NCBI GenBank assembly: GCA_964580215.1
Contig: CAZOJT010000008.1
Location: forward strand, 1-64,000
Source: SM23-73-3 sp964580215
Lineage (GTDB): Bacteria; Zixibacteria; MSB-5A5; SM1-73
Direction: 5' to 3'
Length of the DNA: 64,000 nucleotides
Shown here: in pieces, positions 1-9,551 of the stretch
Layout: every line of letters starts with the position of its first letter
Numbering within the stretch: position 1 is the first letter of the stretch
Notes under the pieces: generated by a model
Told to the model about the DNA's origin: nothing
Seen by the model: only the letters and a program-made list of their open reading frames with translations
The model's database searches: none
Program-made: the position numbers and the translations under genes

Positions 1-240
1 TTTAGCTCGATAGATCAGACCGATGTTGCCCAAAGCACTTGCCTCACCCTGCCTGAAACCTATCTCCTTATCAATCTTCAAAGCATCCTTATGATACTCC
101 AAAGCCTGATTCAGATCACCTTTAGCTCGATAGATCAGACCGATGTTGCCCAAAGCACTTGCCTCACCCTGCCTGTAACCTATCTCCCTGTCAATCTTCA
201 AAGCCTCCTGCAGATACTTCAAAGCCTGATTTAGATCACC
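1..240. repeat. 120-bp tandem repeats encoding TPR units
   Basis: Successive copies of a 120-bp unit (40 codons) lie inside the truncated TPR gene. Copies starting at 1 and 121 differ at about one position in the first 60 bases. Such arrays are prone to unequal recombination. Confidence 0.8.
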
Positions 241-750
241 TTTGTCTTGATAGATCAGACCGATGTTGCCCAAAGCGGCGGCTTTTCCCTCTTTCTTTTC
301 CCTGTCGTCTTGCACTTTTTCTGCAAGTGCCAGAGCTTGCAGATAATGCTCCTCCGCAGCTGTTAACTGGCTCCGGGAGTAGAACACATTTCCGATGGAA
401 ATACGAAGCGCGCATTTTTCACTATCTTTTTTGGATAAAGATATTGCCTTCTCAAAACCTTCAACAGCTTCCTCGTATTTGTATGATTTCAGATATTCCA
501 ATGCGTTTCCCACCAATTTACTTATAAGCTTATTAGCTGGTATACCATTTAGGTAGAATTTGGCGGCAGAACGAGTCTCTAATTCCTTAACCGTTTTCTC
601 AAGGTTAGTAACCTTTTGTTCAATATCCTTTTTTCCAGAAATTTTTCGCCAAAGGTATCGAACGATACCGTATAGAAAAACCAAGATGCCAGCTACTGCG
701 GCCACTTTGCCAACCGTCTCCCAAGGTATTTTTTGAATAAGCTCGTTCAT
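1..750 (-). CDS. TPR-repeat membrane protein, 3' end beyond window
   Basis: The frame opens at ATG 750 and runs off the left edge without a stop, so the C-terminus is missing. The protein begins MNELIQKIPWETVGKVAAVAG, followed by one membrane helix (about residues 12-30), a short coiled-coil-like stretch and then tetratricopeptide repeats. From about residue 170 the repeats become regular 40-residue units of the type GEASALGNIGLIYRAKGD. At DNA level 1-60 and 121-180 are almost identical, so the 120-bp unit is recently duplicated. The product is probably membrane-anchored with a TPR scaffold for protein contacts. The same unit and layout recur in the TPR gene at 28002-29228, so the two are paralogues. 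Partner and process are unknown. Confidence 0.85.
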   Translation of the reverse strand, partial: MNELIQKIPWETVGKVAAVAGILVFLYGIVRYLWRKISGKKDIEQKVTNLEKTVKELETRSAAKFYLNGIPANKLISKLVGNALEYLKSYKYEEAVEGFEKAISLSKKDSEKCALRISIGNVFYSRSQLTAAEEHYLQALALAEKVQDDREKKEGKAAALGNIGLIYQDKGDLNQALKYLQEALKIDREIGYRQGEASALGNIGLIYRAKGDLNQALEYHKDALKIDKEIGFRQGEASALGNIGLIYRAK

Positions 751-1013
751 TAGTTTTTCTCCTTCGGGCAGTCTTGCGACAGCCTGACCTACGGTTTCTA
801 CCTCTCCCCCTTAATCCCCCTCTCCATTAATCCCCCTCTCCATGAAATAGAGAGGGGGACACAGGGGGTGAGGTCATTTCCTAATGCCAACGCATCAAAG
901 ATCACGCCCATATGGGCGCCTACCGCTTGTTTAGTCGTAGGGATCCCGCCGTTGGCGGGATGGCTGTCCTCATCAAGGTTAGGACAGGGACAAGCCCTGT
1001 CCCTACGTAGGAC
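751..1013. repeat. Intergenic palindromic repeats
   Basis: Contains CCCCTCTCC/GGAGAGGGG-type complementary blocks around 805-860, a CCCGCCGTTGGCGGG palindrome near 946-960, and a hairpin whose arms are GGACAGGG and CCCTGTCC at 982-1007. The same hairpin recurs at about 35866 and, interrupted, at 54284. No gene is seen. Confidence 0.6.
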
Positions 1014-3473
1014 TTATGATTCTTTACGGGCTTCTTCTGCGCCAAAGCTCTTCCAGCTTTCGGCGTACTCTTTCAATTGTTTGTCCACCAGGTCGTTTAC
1101 GCTCTCCTCCTCAAATGTTCCATCCTCTTTTCTTTCTCCAGCTTTAACCCTGGTGAGAATCTCAATCCCCTGATCGATGGTCTTTACCGGATAGATGCGG
1201 AATTTTCCTTGTTTTACCGCATCCACCACTTCATTTTTCAACATCAGGTCCTTCACGTTCTGGTGAGGAATCATAACTCCCTGCGTACCGGTCAAGCCAA
1301 AGGCTTTGCAAACCTGATAGAAGCCTTCGATTTTTTCGTTTACTCCACCGATGGGCTGGATTTCGCCTTTTTGATTAATTGATCCTGTGACCGCTATATC
1401 CTGCCTTAAGGGAAGTCCGGATAGGCTGGAAAGAATAGCATACACCTCGGTGGAGGAGGCGCTGTCACCTTCTACTCCAGAGTATGACTGCTCGAAAGCT
1501 ATGCTAGCGCTAACAGTGAGGGGTTTATCCTGGGCATATTTTCCCCGGAGGTAACCACCAAGGATAAGCACCCCCTTGTTGTGGGTTGCTCCGGAAAGAT
1601 CGGCTTCTCTTTCGATATTTATCACCCCGGCTCTTCCCATGGAGGTTCTTGCGGTTATGCGGGTGGGCTTGCCAAAAGCGTATTCGCCCAGGTCATAAAC
1701 TGAAAGACCGTTGATCTGCCCGATCACAGCTCCTTCAGAATCGATCATGATAGTCCCATCCTCGATCATCTCCTGAATCTTATCCTCGATCAAGCTTACC
1801 CGCGCTATCCATTCCTCGATGGCCTTTTCCACGTGCTCATGACTCACCACTTTGCTGCCCGCGTTGGTTGCCCAATAACTCGCCTCCCGGACCAGATCGG
1901 CAATTATGGTGAACCGGGTGGATAATTTTTTCTGGGTTCCCGCCACCCTCACTCCGAACTCCACCACCGCTCCCACACCACTTTTGTCAAATGGCAAAAG
2001 TTTGTCTTCGTCACAGATCTTCTTTATGAAGCAGGCATACTGGTGAATGTTCTGTTCATCCTTGGGCATAACCGAATCGAAATCCGCCTTCACCTTAAAT
2101 ATCTTCTTAAAATCCTCGTCCAGATGATAAAGCAGATGGTAAAGATGGCTACTCCCTATCATCACCACATCCACCTTGGCTTCGATTGGCTCCGGCTTCA
2201 TGGCTGAGGCGCCTAACATAAAAAGCGGGTCATAAGCCCCGATCTCCACCTGCCGGTATTTCAAAGCTCGCTTGAGAGCCTGCCAGGATCCCGGCTCGAT
2301 CAAAAGATCCAGTGCATTTACCACCAGATACCCCCCATTGGCCTTGAGATATGATCCTGCCTTTATCCTGGAGAAATCCGTTCTCCATATGCCGCTTCGC
2401 TCTGCCACCCTCTCAATGGTTCCAAATAGGTTCTTGTAGGTGGGGTTGGCCTCCACTATTATGGGGACAGTTTTGGTCTCGGAATTGTCTACCACCACGT
2501 TCACCCAGTATTCCCAGAACTCATCTTCAGGTTTGATGAATGGAAGTCCGGGAAATGCCATCTCCGATGATTTGTCTTTTGTCGGTTTGAACCTGTCCAG
2601 ATTGTTTATCAGACTCTCCTCCACCTCATCCAGATAGGCTTGGAGTCTCTCGTTTTCATACTTGGCTTTTGTATCTTTGATCATATCCTTGATCAGAGGC
2701 ACGATCATCTCCCTATCCAGAGCCTCCAAGGCCTTCTCCAGCTCCTTGACGATCTCCTTCCCCTCTTTGAATACATCTTCCATAAGACTTGCCAAAGCCT
2801 CGTATTTGGTCTGTAGCTCGTTGAATTTCTCTTGGGGGAAATTTCCCGCCTTGACCTGCTTTTCCAATTTTGCCAGACTTATGGGCTTGCCTTCGATAAC
2901 CGGTTGAACATCCGGCTTGACAAAAGGACCCATCTGAATCTGCACTAAAGCAAAACCTTCTTTTTTCACCTGTTTTTCAAATTCCGCCAGGATAGCCTTT
3001 TGTCCTTCCTCGGACTCCTTGATAAATTCCTTCCGTTTTTCTTTGTAAGCTTCTCTTTCGAACATAGAGGGGATGTTTTTCTTAAGAGAAAGTATGAGAT
3101 TTTCCATGTCTTTTTTGAAAAGTTTCCCCTGTCCGGCCGGAAGGCTTATGACTCTGGGCATATCCGGATTCTTGAAGTTGTTCACGTAGCACTTGTCCTC
3201 CGGAACATCTCCCCGTTTCTCCAGTTGTTCCAGAAGATGTTTGATCGCCGTCATCCTTCCGGTGCCCACGAAGCCGGCGACAAAGATGTTGTAGCCAACG
3301 CATTTGATATCCAGTCCTAATTTGATCGCCTTCACTGCTCGGTCCTGTCCAATGATCCAATCACATGGCTCCACATCGTCGGTCGTCGCCAGATCCAGCT
3401 TCTCCACCGGACAGCGCCAGCGGAGTTTCTCTATCGGAACCTCCTCAAATTTAGTCTCATCTGTCATTTTCAT
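1014..3473 (-). CDS. ATP-dependent protease, AAA_32/Lon (S16) family
   Basis: A roughly 819-residue cytosolic protease of the Lon-like group with an AAA_32-type ATPase region. The N-terminus has a P-loop-like motif VAGFVGTGRMT (about residues 66-76), a form that replaces the canonical GKT in this subfamily. A long charged coiled-coil insert spans about 130-310. The C-terminal S16 domain has the catalytic serine in GVEGDSASSTE (about residue 671) and the catalytic lysine in GGVNEKIEGF (about 713), so it should be active. The longest frame starts at GTG 3476, but ATG 3473 and ATG 3467 lie just inside; an AAGGAG box precedes them and I chose ATG 3473. It lies 42 bp after the MscS-like gene on the same strand and may be co-transcribed with it. 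Likely role: degradation of damaged proteins. Confidence 0.9.
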   Translation of the reverse strand: MKMTDETKFEEVPIEKLRWRCPVEKLDLATTDDVEPCDWIIGQDRAVKAIKLGLDIKCVGYNIFVAGFVGTGRMTAIKHLLEQLEKRGDVPEDKCYVNNFKNPDMPRVISLPAGQGKLFKKDMENLILSLKKNIPSMFEREAYKEKRKEFIKESEEGQKAILAEFEKQVKKEGFALVQIQMGPFVKPDVQPVIEGKPISLAKLEKQVKAGNFPQEKFNELQTKYEALASLMEDVFKEGKEIVKELEKALEALDREMIVPLIKDMIKDTKAKYENERLQAYLDEVEESLINNLDRFKPTKDKSSEMAFPGLPFIKPEDEFWEYWVNVVVDNSETKTVPIIVEANPTYKNLFGTIERVAERSGIWRTDFSRIKAGSYLKANGGYLVVNALDLLIEPGSWQALKRALKYRQVEIGAYDPLFMLGASAMKPEPIEAKVDVVMIGSSHLYHLLYHLDEDFKKIFKVKADFDSVMPKDEQNIHQYACFIKKICDEDKLLPFDKSGVGAVVEFGVRVAGTQKKLSTRFTIIADLVREASYWATNAGSKVVSHEHVEKAIEEWIARVSLIEDKIQEMIEDGTIMIDSEGAVIGQINGLSVYDLGEYAFGKPTRITARTSMGRAGVINIEREADLSGATHNKGVLILGGYLRGKYAQDKPLTVSASIAFEQSYSGVEGDSASSTEVYAILSSLSGLPLRQDIAVTGSINQKGEIQPIGGVNEKIEGFYQVCKAFGLTGTQGVMIPHQNVKDLMLKNEVVDAVKQGKFRIYPVKTIDQGIEILTRVKAGERKEDGTFEEESVNDLVDKQLKEYAESWKSFGAEEARKES

Positions 3474-3515
3474 CACGCTCCTTCTTTTGCCTGAATATCA
3501 GGTTGTGTATCATGG

Positions 3516-4259
3516 TTAATTTTGATCGCTTTTTTGATTGAGATTTACCTTTTCAGAAGGATTTGAAACCTCACTTGAACTTGCCCCCGCAGTTTTTTCC
3601 GACTCAAGTATCTTGTTTACTATTTTACCAGCAACATCTTTACTCCCCAAGCCAAAAGCCAAAGCTAAACCGAATGCCATCGCTCCAATGATTATTAAGA
3701 CGGAGTTTACCAGAATGTGGGTGGCAACTCCCAATTCTTCCAAAGCCATTGCAACAGCGAAGAATATTATAAGATATTGCACTATTTTGGCAAGCAATTC
3801 CCGGTGAGCCAGGTCATAACTTGATGCCGCAACCTTGACCATTCCTTTGAAAAAAGAGGAAAGAAGCACCCCGATGATAATTATTAAAACAGCCGCGATC
3901 AGCTTGGGGATAAACGATATTATGCTGTTTATCAGGTTTTGTAGCAGAGTGAATTTCAACACGTCGGCGGCTAGATCGATGAAGAACAGAAATATAATCC
4001 AGAAAAATACAGTTCCTGTGATGTCAGCAAGGGAATGTTTAATGTCTCCTCTGGATAAGAATTTCGACAGCCCGGACCTTTCGCTGAATTTTTCAAAACG
4101 CACCGCCACCAAAAGCTTAATTAAGGCGGCTTTCAGGATCTTCGCCAAAAGCCAACCCAAAAGCAGTATCACCAAGGCTCCCACCAAAGTGGGAAGCAGG
4201 TTGATTATTTTCTCGCCGGTTGCTTTTAGTGGTTCCAAGAACAATTCTTTGGGGTCCAT
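3516..4259 (-). CDS. MscS-related membrane protein with conserved TM-helix repeats
   Basis: A 247-residue inner-membrane protein. It has two glycine-rich hydrophobic helices of the kind LVGALVILLLGWLLAKILKA and LIAAVLIIIIGVLLSSFFKG, resembling the conserved TM helix repeat (PF05552) of MscS-like small-conductance channels. A terminal GAMAFGLALAFGLGSKDVAG segment resembles the pore-lining TM3 of MscS. The beta-rich cytoplasmic domain of MscS is absent and the C-terminus is a short polar tail. Likely a mechanosensitive or other pore-forming protein; its substrate cannot be read from sequence. It is directly upstream of the Lon-type protease gene. Start ATG 4259 is preceded by an AAAGGAG-like box. 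Confidence 0.8.
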   Translation of the reverse strand: MDPKELFLEPLKATGEKIINLLPTLVGALVILLLGWLLAKILKAALIKLLVAVRFEKFSERSGLSKFLSRGDIKHSLADITGTVFFWIIFLFFIDLAADVLKFTLLQNLINSIISFIPKLIAAVLIIIIGVLLSSFFKGMVKVAASSYDLAHRELLAKIVQYLIIFFAVAMALEELGVATHILVNSVLIIIGAMAFGLALAFGLGSKDVAGKIVNKILESEKTAGASSSEVSNPSEKVNLNQKSDQN

Positions 4260-4542
4260 AAATCTCCTTTTATCTTTTCAGGTGAACTTTAGCTTTTTGG
4301 AAAAGGCTTAAACCTTTCCAATAAACCTCTTTGTTGCATCGGGACTTTGTAGTCCCGATGCTTTTGCTCAATAGACAGCGATTTAAAGTCGGGACAATAA
4401 TATCCCGACGCAACAGAAACCTTTCCAATAGGTCTTTTAGCGAATTCTTTTTTCAAACTAATCCAAACGCACAAAATTCGCATGAATGCTTCGCATTTGC
4501 TACATTTTACTTGATTGCCCCTCACCCTTCCCCTCTCCCATT
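4260..4542. repeat. Intergenic hairpin repeats before the IS element
   Basis: Holds a hairpin with arms CATCGGGACT/AGTCCCGATG near 4337-4361 and a related half-copy near 4388-4412 (GTCGGGACAATA...ATCCCGAC). No gene is supported; the short frames here are derived from repeats. Confidence 0.5.
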
Positions 4543-4702
4543 GGAGTCTGTCTCAAAACTTTGGCAATTTTGAGAAACTTCATGCTTCAAACAGCAAAAT
4601 GAGGCTAATGATTATTGAGCCTGACTTTTCTTATGGAGCCTGCGGACTAAATCCCAACTTGTCCTATGGATCCTGTGGAAAGTTCTTCCCCTACTTGTAC
4701 CC

Positions 4703-6161
4703 CTATACATACGGGATACACTCCTTCATCCACGCCCGATACATCTTCCTCAGATTTATCGCTGTGCAGATCAGAAACCACTGAGCTTGTACATTATCAA
4801 TCCCCCTAACTGTCCATCGCCGAAAGTTCATCACATTCTTTATCATACCAAAAATAGGTTCAACTATTGTTTTCCTCCTCTTAAGTAACTTCTTCTTTTC
4901 CGGCTGTTTTTGTTTCTCTATCTGATTGACAATAGCCTGATGATATGGAGATAGTCCTACGGTCCGGCCTTTCTTATTCTCACTACACTGCCACCTATGC
5001 ACACATTCTCTATATTTCTGACACCGGTAAACCCTTACTGAAAATCCCTTGTCCACACACTTTTTATCCCCCTCGTATTTCAATACCCCACCCTTGGGGC
5101 ATATCCACGCATCTGCTCCACCACCATACCTGAAATTCCATATGTCAAATTCTGACCCAGGGCTACCTTCCGTTCTCTCTGTCCTTCCACACATAGTGGC
5201 ATTCACCACCACCTCACGACCTCTCTTTTGAGCCCTTTTTAGTTCCTCCCCTGAAAAGTATCCCCCATCGGCAACTGTCTCCTCCCCAACCTTTCCCACA
5301 TTTTCTTTCACACCATCTATCATATCTACCAGCTCAAAATTGTCCGACTCCTCCTGCACCACCTCCGCCCCAACAATAACCCCAGCTTTAGCATCAACCA
5401 CAGCCTGGGCGTTGTAGGCAAACTTTATCCCCTCCCCTGTTTTCATCATCTTCGCATCCCTATCCGTCAAACTCAAATGCGACACCCCTTCCTCCTCCAG
5501 CTCTTGTCCTATGGATCCAAATTCGGACAAACCCTTCTTAACAAAATCCCGAAGCCATTTCCTCTCTGTAAACTTATCAGGCAACCGGTATTCTTTACCC
5601 TCCTCCCCCTCCTCAGCCCCATCTATTTGATCAAAAACCTCATCCACAGACTCCTGCACCCCCTCTAATAAACGCTTTATATCATCCCCATGCAGCCCAC
5701 TCCCTCGCGAAACATCCGCTATGATCTTAGTCCCGTCCACTGCATTTAATACCATCCCAACCAGCCCTCCCTTCATAGCCAGTCGCACACCTTGCCTAAA
5801 TACTCCCTTCAGCGCTTTCCGATTGTCCCGATAAAATCGCCAAAGGGTATTATGATTAGGATAATGTAATCCGGCTAACCATAACAAACCAACATATTGC
5901 TTGCAGGCCTTCTCCCCCGCCTTTGGCGGGGCTACGGATACCCTCAAAATATCCATACAGCCATACCTTCAACAACAAATCCGCCGCATAATTCGGTCGC
6001 CCCTCTTTCGACTCTCTTAAACCAAATCCCAGTGCCTTCAAATCCAGTGAATCTACAAACTCCCTTATAAATCTCGCCGGATGATCTTTTGGCACAAAGT
6101 CTTCCAAGGACGGCGGAAATAAATACTGTTGATTATAATTTGCACGAATCTCATAACTCAT
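4703..6161 (-). pseudogene. IS1182-family transposase, frameshifted
   Basis: Two overlapping frames encode one protein. The N-terminal part (6161 down to about 5930) begins MSYEIRANYNQQYLFPPSLE and reads through the family motif KVWLYGYFEGIRS. The C-terminal part (from about 5930 down to 4703) resumes with EKACKQYVGLLWLAG and carries DDE-type blocks (NAVDGTKI; SLTDRDAKMM; VADGGYFSGEEL) and a terminal RKTIVEPIFGMIKN block. At the junction lies the palindrome CCCCGCCTTTGGCGGGG (5915-5931), with a net one-base shift. The residues expected between IRS and EKAC are missing. A GGATCC-centred 21-bp repeat (5507-5527) lies in frame further on and encodes SEFGSIG. A good AGAGGAGG box precedes ATG 6161. 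Confidence 0.85.
5915..5931. repeat. CCCGCC palindrome inside the transposase gene
   Basis: A perfect CCCCGCC-TTT-GGCGGGG palindrome followed by CTACG, the same unit as at 14655-14675. It sits exactly where the transposase reading frame shifts. Confidence 0.85.
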
Positions 6162-6243
6162 TTAAAACCTCCTCTCAAAAATCCCCCTCCTCCTATTATA
6201 ATCACATACCTCCATAGAAGCAAAAGGTTTTGAGACACACTCC

Positions 6244-6570
6244 ATAGGGGTGGGGTTCTCCGTAACCGGCGAGAAGAGACTATCGTAGGGATCCCACTGT
6301 TTCCAGAACCTAACTTAAGTTAGGTTCTGGAAATTGGCGGGATGGTTGTCCTTTTTTCCTCACAGCTGATTATTAGGATTAAACAGATACAAACATCTCT
6401 TCTCAAGATCCTGCGGGCAAACATTCTGATACAAAAGTTCTCTAAATCAACTTGATCTGCTGCAAAGAACGGAGACCCATCTGGGAAAGCTCGGACAGGG
6501 ATTCATCCTGAAGGACAAGTCCTGTCTCTACGTAAAAATTTCTCTAACAAACCGCTTTTTCAACAAACCC
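6244..6570. repeat. Intergenic repeats between IS and flavoprotein gene
   Basis: Contains an inverted repeat with arms CCAGAACCTAACTT/AAGTTAGGTTCTGG near 6303-6331 and a degraded copy of the GGACAGGG...CCTGTC element near 6493-6533. No gene is seen. Confidence 0.5.
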
Positions 6571-8706
6571 TCAAGCCTTACTCTTCATTTGCTTATCTTC
6601 AGATTCTTCACCTGCCAGCATGCCCAGATTGACTTCAGCAATCAGGGGTCTTTGAGTAAAGGGGATTAGCTCGCTTAAGCTCACACCTTCCTGCTGAAAA
6701 AGTTTCATGATCAAAGACTGGCAGGTTTTTCCACCGCAGGCGCCCATCCCGCATCTCAGGACTTTGAGCTGATTCATATCTCTTACCCCCCGGCGAATCA
6801 GCTTCTTTATCTCTTTAGCCTTCACCCGCTCGCATCTACAGATAATGGTTTCATCATCTATACAAGAGGGCTCTGGAATGTCAATCGGTTCGCTCAGTTT
6901 GGGGTCCTGAACCCTGAATCCGGCCACCAGGGTAGCTTTTTCTCTGGGCACCCTTAACGTAACCAGAATGGTTCTATCGTATGCTTTCCTTTTGGCAATC
7001 TTTTCTACTTTCCCTCTGGTCACAAAGTTGCCATCCATATCCACAGCATCCACATAGTCACCTACATTAACTTCCAGCTCCAAAAGCTCAAAGGGAACTG
7101 TAACCAAGCCATCTGGACCCTCTTTTCCTAAATCGACTAAAGTTATGGCTAAGCCGGGACAGACAGCCACACACAGGGTGCAACCGGTGCATTCATCACC
7201 GACCACCTCAGGGAGTCCAAATATCTGATCCCCCTTCATCTTGATCATGTCCTTGGGGCAAATGTGTATGCAGGGATCACAAGGAATTTCCTGCACGCAT
7301 CTGATGATCGGGAATACTTTGGACTTTGGTGCTTTGATTTCTAGAGGATACGTCTTGCCTGGCTTGCTTTTGAGGATCTCCCATCTTCTATACCACTCCG
7401 CAGGAACCGACACCGCTTTACCCAGAGATCCAGCTATCTGTCTGCCTGCTATCTTGCCGGAGAAAATTGCGGCTGATGCTTCTGCTATCTCTGTGGCATC
7501 CCCGGCGGAATAAACGTCTAAGCCGAACTTTTTGGCTTGCTCAAAAAGTTCATTCACCGGATTCAAACCGACCGCCACCAATAAAGTATCTGCCTGGAAG
7601 GATTTCTCCGTTCCGGGAATCTCACAGAAATCTTGGTCAACCTGGACTACGGTCACTGACTCAACTTTATCTTTTCCATTGGCGCATTTGACCGTATGAG
7701 AGGTCCACACCGGCACTCCCAATATTTTTATCTTATCCTGATGAACTTTATACCCTCCCACCTGGGGCATGGCTTCCACCAGACCTACCACACCGATTCC
7801 CGCCTGAATGGCATGATAGGCGGCGATGAGACCAACATTGCCACCACCCACGATGAACAGTTTCTGCGAAGGGCAAACCAGATCCCGGTTTACCAGAGTT
7901 TGAAAGGCACCTGCACCATACACTCCTGGCAGATCGCAGCCGGGAAAGGACAAAGCCTTCTCCCTGGCACCCGCGGCGATTAGAAGCTTTTTGGGCTTTA
8001 TTAAAAGATACCCCTCATCATTTACTACCCCAATTTTTTTATCTTCATAACATGCCACCGCGGTGGTGTTGAGCATCACCCGGATGTTGGGATGTTTTTC
8101 TATATCCGAGGCGAGCTTTGTAGCGATATCTATTCCTCTGGTTCCGGCAAAACAATCTGCCACGGTGCCAAAGAAGGAGTGGGTCTGAAGAACCAGTTTT
8201 CCCCCCAGCCGATGCTTGTCATCAATCATTAAAACGTCAATACCATGTGGAGCTAATTCCAAAGCCGCAGTGATTCCCGCCGGTCCTCCTCCGATAATCA
8301 AAACATCGGTGTCAATGATCGGGATAGACTTAAATTCACCCGGCAAAGTGTCAACCTCTGGAAGCTCCGGAGTGCCATCGCAGGTGGTCACCCTCATCCC
8401 CTCCCTCACCCGAATCATACATCCTTTGACAGGAACTCCATCTGCTATGACCAGGCATTGGGCACACTGTCCGTTGGCACAGAAAATGCCTTGGGCGCTC
8501 CCATCCTTGGGATGGTGACCGAATATCTTTATGCCGTAGGCAAAAAGTGCGGAGGAGATCACCTCCCCCTCTTTAGCCAAAAGCCTCTTCCCGTTAAAAT
8601 AGAAAGGAATCTTAGCCTCCCCAGCTACTTCCAAAATAGGATGTTTCTCAATTCGATACATAAGCTCAGGTCCAGAAGATGAGCTAAACTTGTTCTTAAC
8701 TTCCAC
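6571..8706 (-). CDS. Multidomain 2Fe-2S/FAD/4Fe-4S oxidoreductase (SoxA/HcnAB-like)
   Basis: A 711-residue fusion. About residues 30-110 form a Fer2_4-type [2Fe-2S] domain (CANGQCAQC). About 130-440 is a pyridine-nucleotide-disulfide-type flavoprotein with two dinucleotide motifs (IIGGGPAGITAALELA and FIVGGGNVGLIAAYHA). About 480-540 is a bacterial-type 4Fe-4S pair (CDPCIHICP and CTGCTLCVAVCP). The C-terminus (about 630-690) is a BFD-like [2Fe-2S] domain (CRCERV...CGMGACGGKTC). The architecture matches alpha subunits of sarcosine oxidase, hydrogen cyanide synthase and dye-linked proline dehydrogenases, which pass electrons from an amine-oxidising DAO-type beta subunit. No such beta subunit lies nearby. 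Substrate is unknown; electron transfer from an amino or amine substrate is inferred. Confidence 0.85.
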   Translation of the reverse strand: MEVKNKFSSSSGPELMYRIEKHPILEVAGEAKIPFYFNGKRLLAKEGEVISSALFAYGIKIFGHHPKDGSAQGIFCANGQCAQCLVIADGVPVKGCMIRVREGMRVTTCDGTPELPEVDTLPGEFKSIPIIDTDVLIIGGGPAGITAALELAPHGIDVLMIDDKHRLGGKLVLQTHSFFGTVADCFAGTRGIDIATKLASDIEKHPNIRVMLNTTAVACYEDKKIGVVNDEGYLLIKPKKLLIAAGAREKALSFPGCDLPGVYGAGAFQTLVNRDLVCPSQKLFIVGGGNVGLIAAYHAIQAGIGVVGLVEAMPQVGGYKVHQDKIKILGVPVWTSHTVKCANGKDKVESVTVVQVDQDFCEIPGTEKSFQADTLLVAVGLNPVNELFEQAKKFGLDVYSAGDATEIAEASAAIFSGKIAGRQIAGSLGKAVSVPAEWYRRWEILKSKPGKTYPLEIKAPKSKVFPIIRCVQEIPCDPCIHICPKDMIKMKGDQIFGLPEVVGDECTGCTLCVAVCPGLAITLVDLGKEGPDGLVTVPFELLELEVNVGDYVDAVDMDGNFVTRGKVEKIAKRKAYDRTILVTLRVPREKATLVAGFRVQDPKLSEPIDIPEPSCIDDETIICRCERVKAKEIKKLIRRGVRDMNQLKVLRCGMGACGGKTCQSLIMKLFQQEGVSLSELIPFTQRPLIAEVNLGMLAGEESEDKQMKSKA

Positions 8707-9551
8707 AAAATCCGATACCCGTACGCAAAGTTAGTTAAAAAATTCACAAAGTCAACAAATTTTCAGGTCTTGTCCCAAAAGAGAGAAAATGCTTGACCTT
8801 TTAAAAAGATGCGTATGCACTCATACGATTCGGCTTGCTGTGGAAGGAATTGTTGATAAAAACTCCCAAATTCAAATGATTTTTCAAGGTTGGTTTGGCG
8901 GTGACGAAATGCACATGCACTCATATGAACTGGTTTGGAGACTCGAAGTTGGGTGATTGAAGCTGGAAAATTCCCAATGGATGAATTCCTAACAGATGAA
9001 ACAGATGAAAAATTTCAAGCATCCAGTTTCGAAAATCGAGCTTGGTTACGAGCTTCGCCCACCACAAACCATAAAGGTTGATCCAGTTGTCAGATGCGTG
9101 AAGGTATGAGTGCATACGCATGTATTCATACGAATCCGAATCTTAACTTTGTAGTGAGCTTGTGCTTCGACTTCGCTCAGCACCATGAGCTTGCCCTTCG
9201 ACGGGCTCAGGGCGGTGAGCAAGGTCGAATGGTCGAACCTATCGCCTCTTCCGCCAGAGGCGGATTTGCCTATAGCAGACAAACTAACTCTTCTCTGTCC
9301 TGAGCGAAGCCGAAGGATGAATCTAATCAAAATCACGGAGACCCATCTGGGACAGACGTTTGGGATAACGTCTATTCATTTTTTTCTGAACTATTTTCTT
9401 CCTTATCCCAGCTCACCTGACCTCTCAGTAAAGTTTTAATAAAGCTTCTGGAAACTTCCCTATAAATTCCTTGCCATAAGATTGCCACAAGTGTATATTT
9501 GAAGACTGTATCGATCAGAATGATTACAAATCTTTAAGTCGGTTTTTTAGC
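8707..9551. repeat. Repeat-rich intergenic region
   Basis: About 850 bp without a convincing gene. It contains TGCGTATGCACTCATACGA-type palindromes (about 8808-8828, 8907-8930, 9093-9136), a copy of the long dispersed repeat (about 8930-9075, minus orientation), and paired blocks CTTCGACTTCGCTCAGCACC and CTTCGACGGGCTCAGGGCGG near 9166-9220. It also has GCCAGAGGCGG-type palindromes near 9252-9265. The three overlapping short frames here are composed only of these repeats. Confidence 0.7.
8930..9075 (-). repeat. Long dispersed repeat, copy 1
   Basis: About 145 bp similar to 36650-36780 (opposite orientation) and 48700-48925. Shared landmarks, read on the minus strand, are GGCGAAGCTCGT, TTTTCGAAACT, GCTTGAAATTTTTCATCTG and GGAATTTTCCAGCTTC. 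It encodes no conserved protein. Confidence 0.7.

Larger units (their letters stand above)
4543..6243 (-). mobile_element. IS1182-like insertion sequence, about 1.7 kb
   Basis: Imperfect terminal inverted repeats bound the element: GGAGTCTGTCTCAAAACTTT at 4543-4562 and the complement of GGAGTGTGTCTCAAAACCTT at 6224-6243. The interior carries one transposase gene on the minus strand, split by a frameshift. No clear target duplication is visible. The 3' non-coding part (about 4630-4680) also contains copies of the TCC...GGA small repeats described elsewhere in the window. The element is probably inactive unless the frameshift is programmed or a sequence error. Confidence 0.85.

Noticed and set aside
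1..240. Regularly spaced 60/120-bp repeats that might suggest a CRISPR array.
   Set aside because: The period is exactly 40 codons and translates into TPR units; there are no unique spacers between conserved repeats.
4289..4525. A 78-codon minus-strand frame before the IS element.
   Set aside because: It overlaps hairpin repeats (GTAGTCCCGATG type), has no convincing start and shows no recognisable domain.
4543..6243. Target-site duplication of the IS1182-like element.
   Set aside because: The flanks (CCCATT and ATAGGG) give no convincing direct repeat, so none is claimed.
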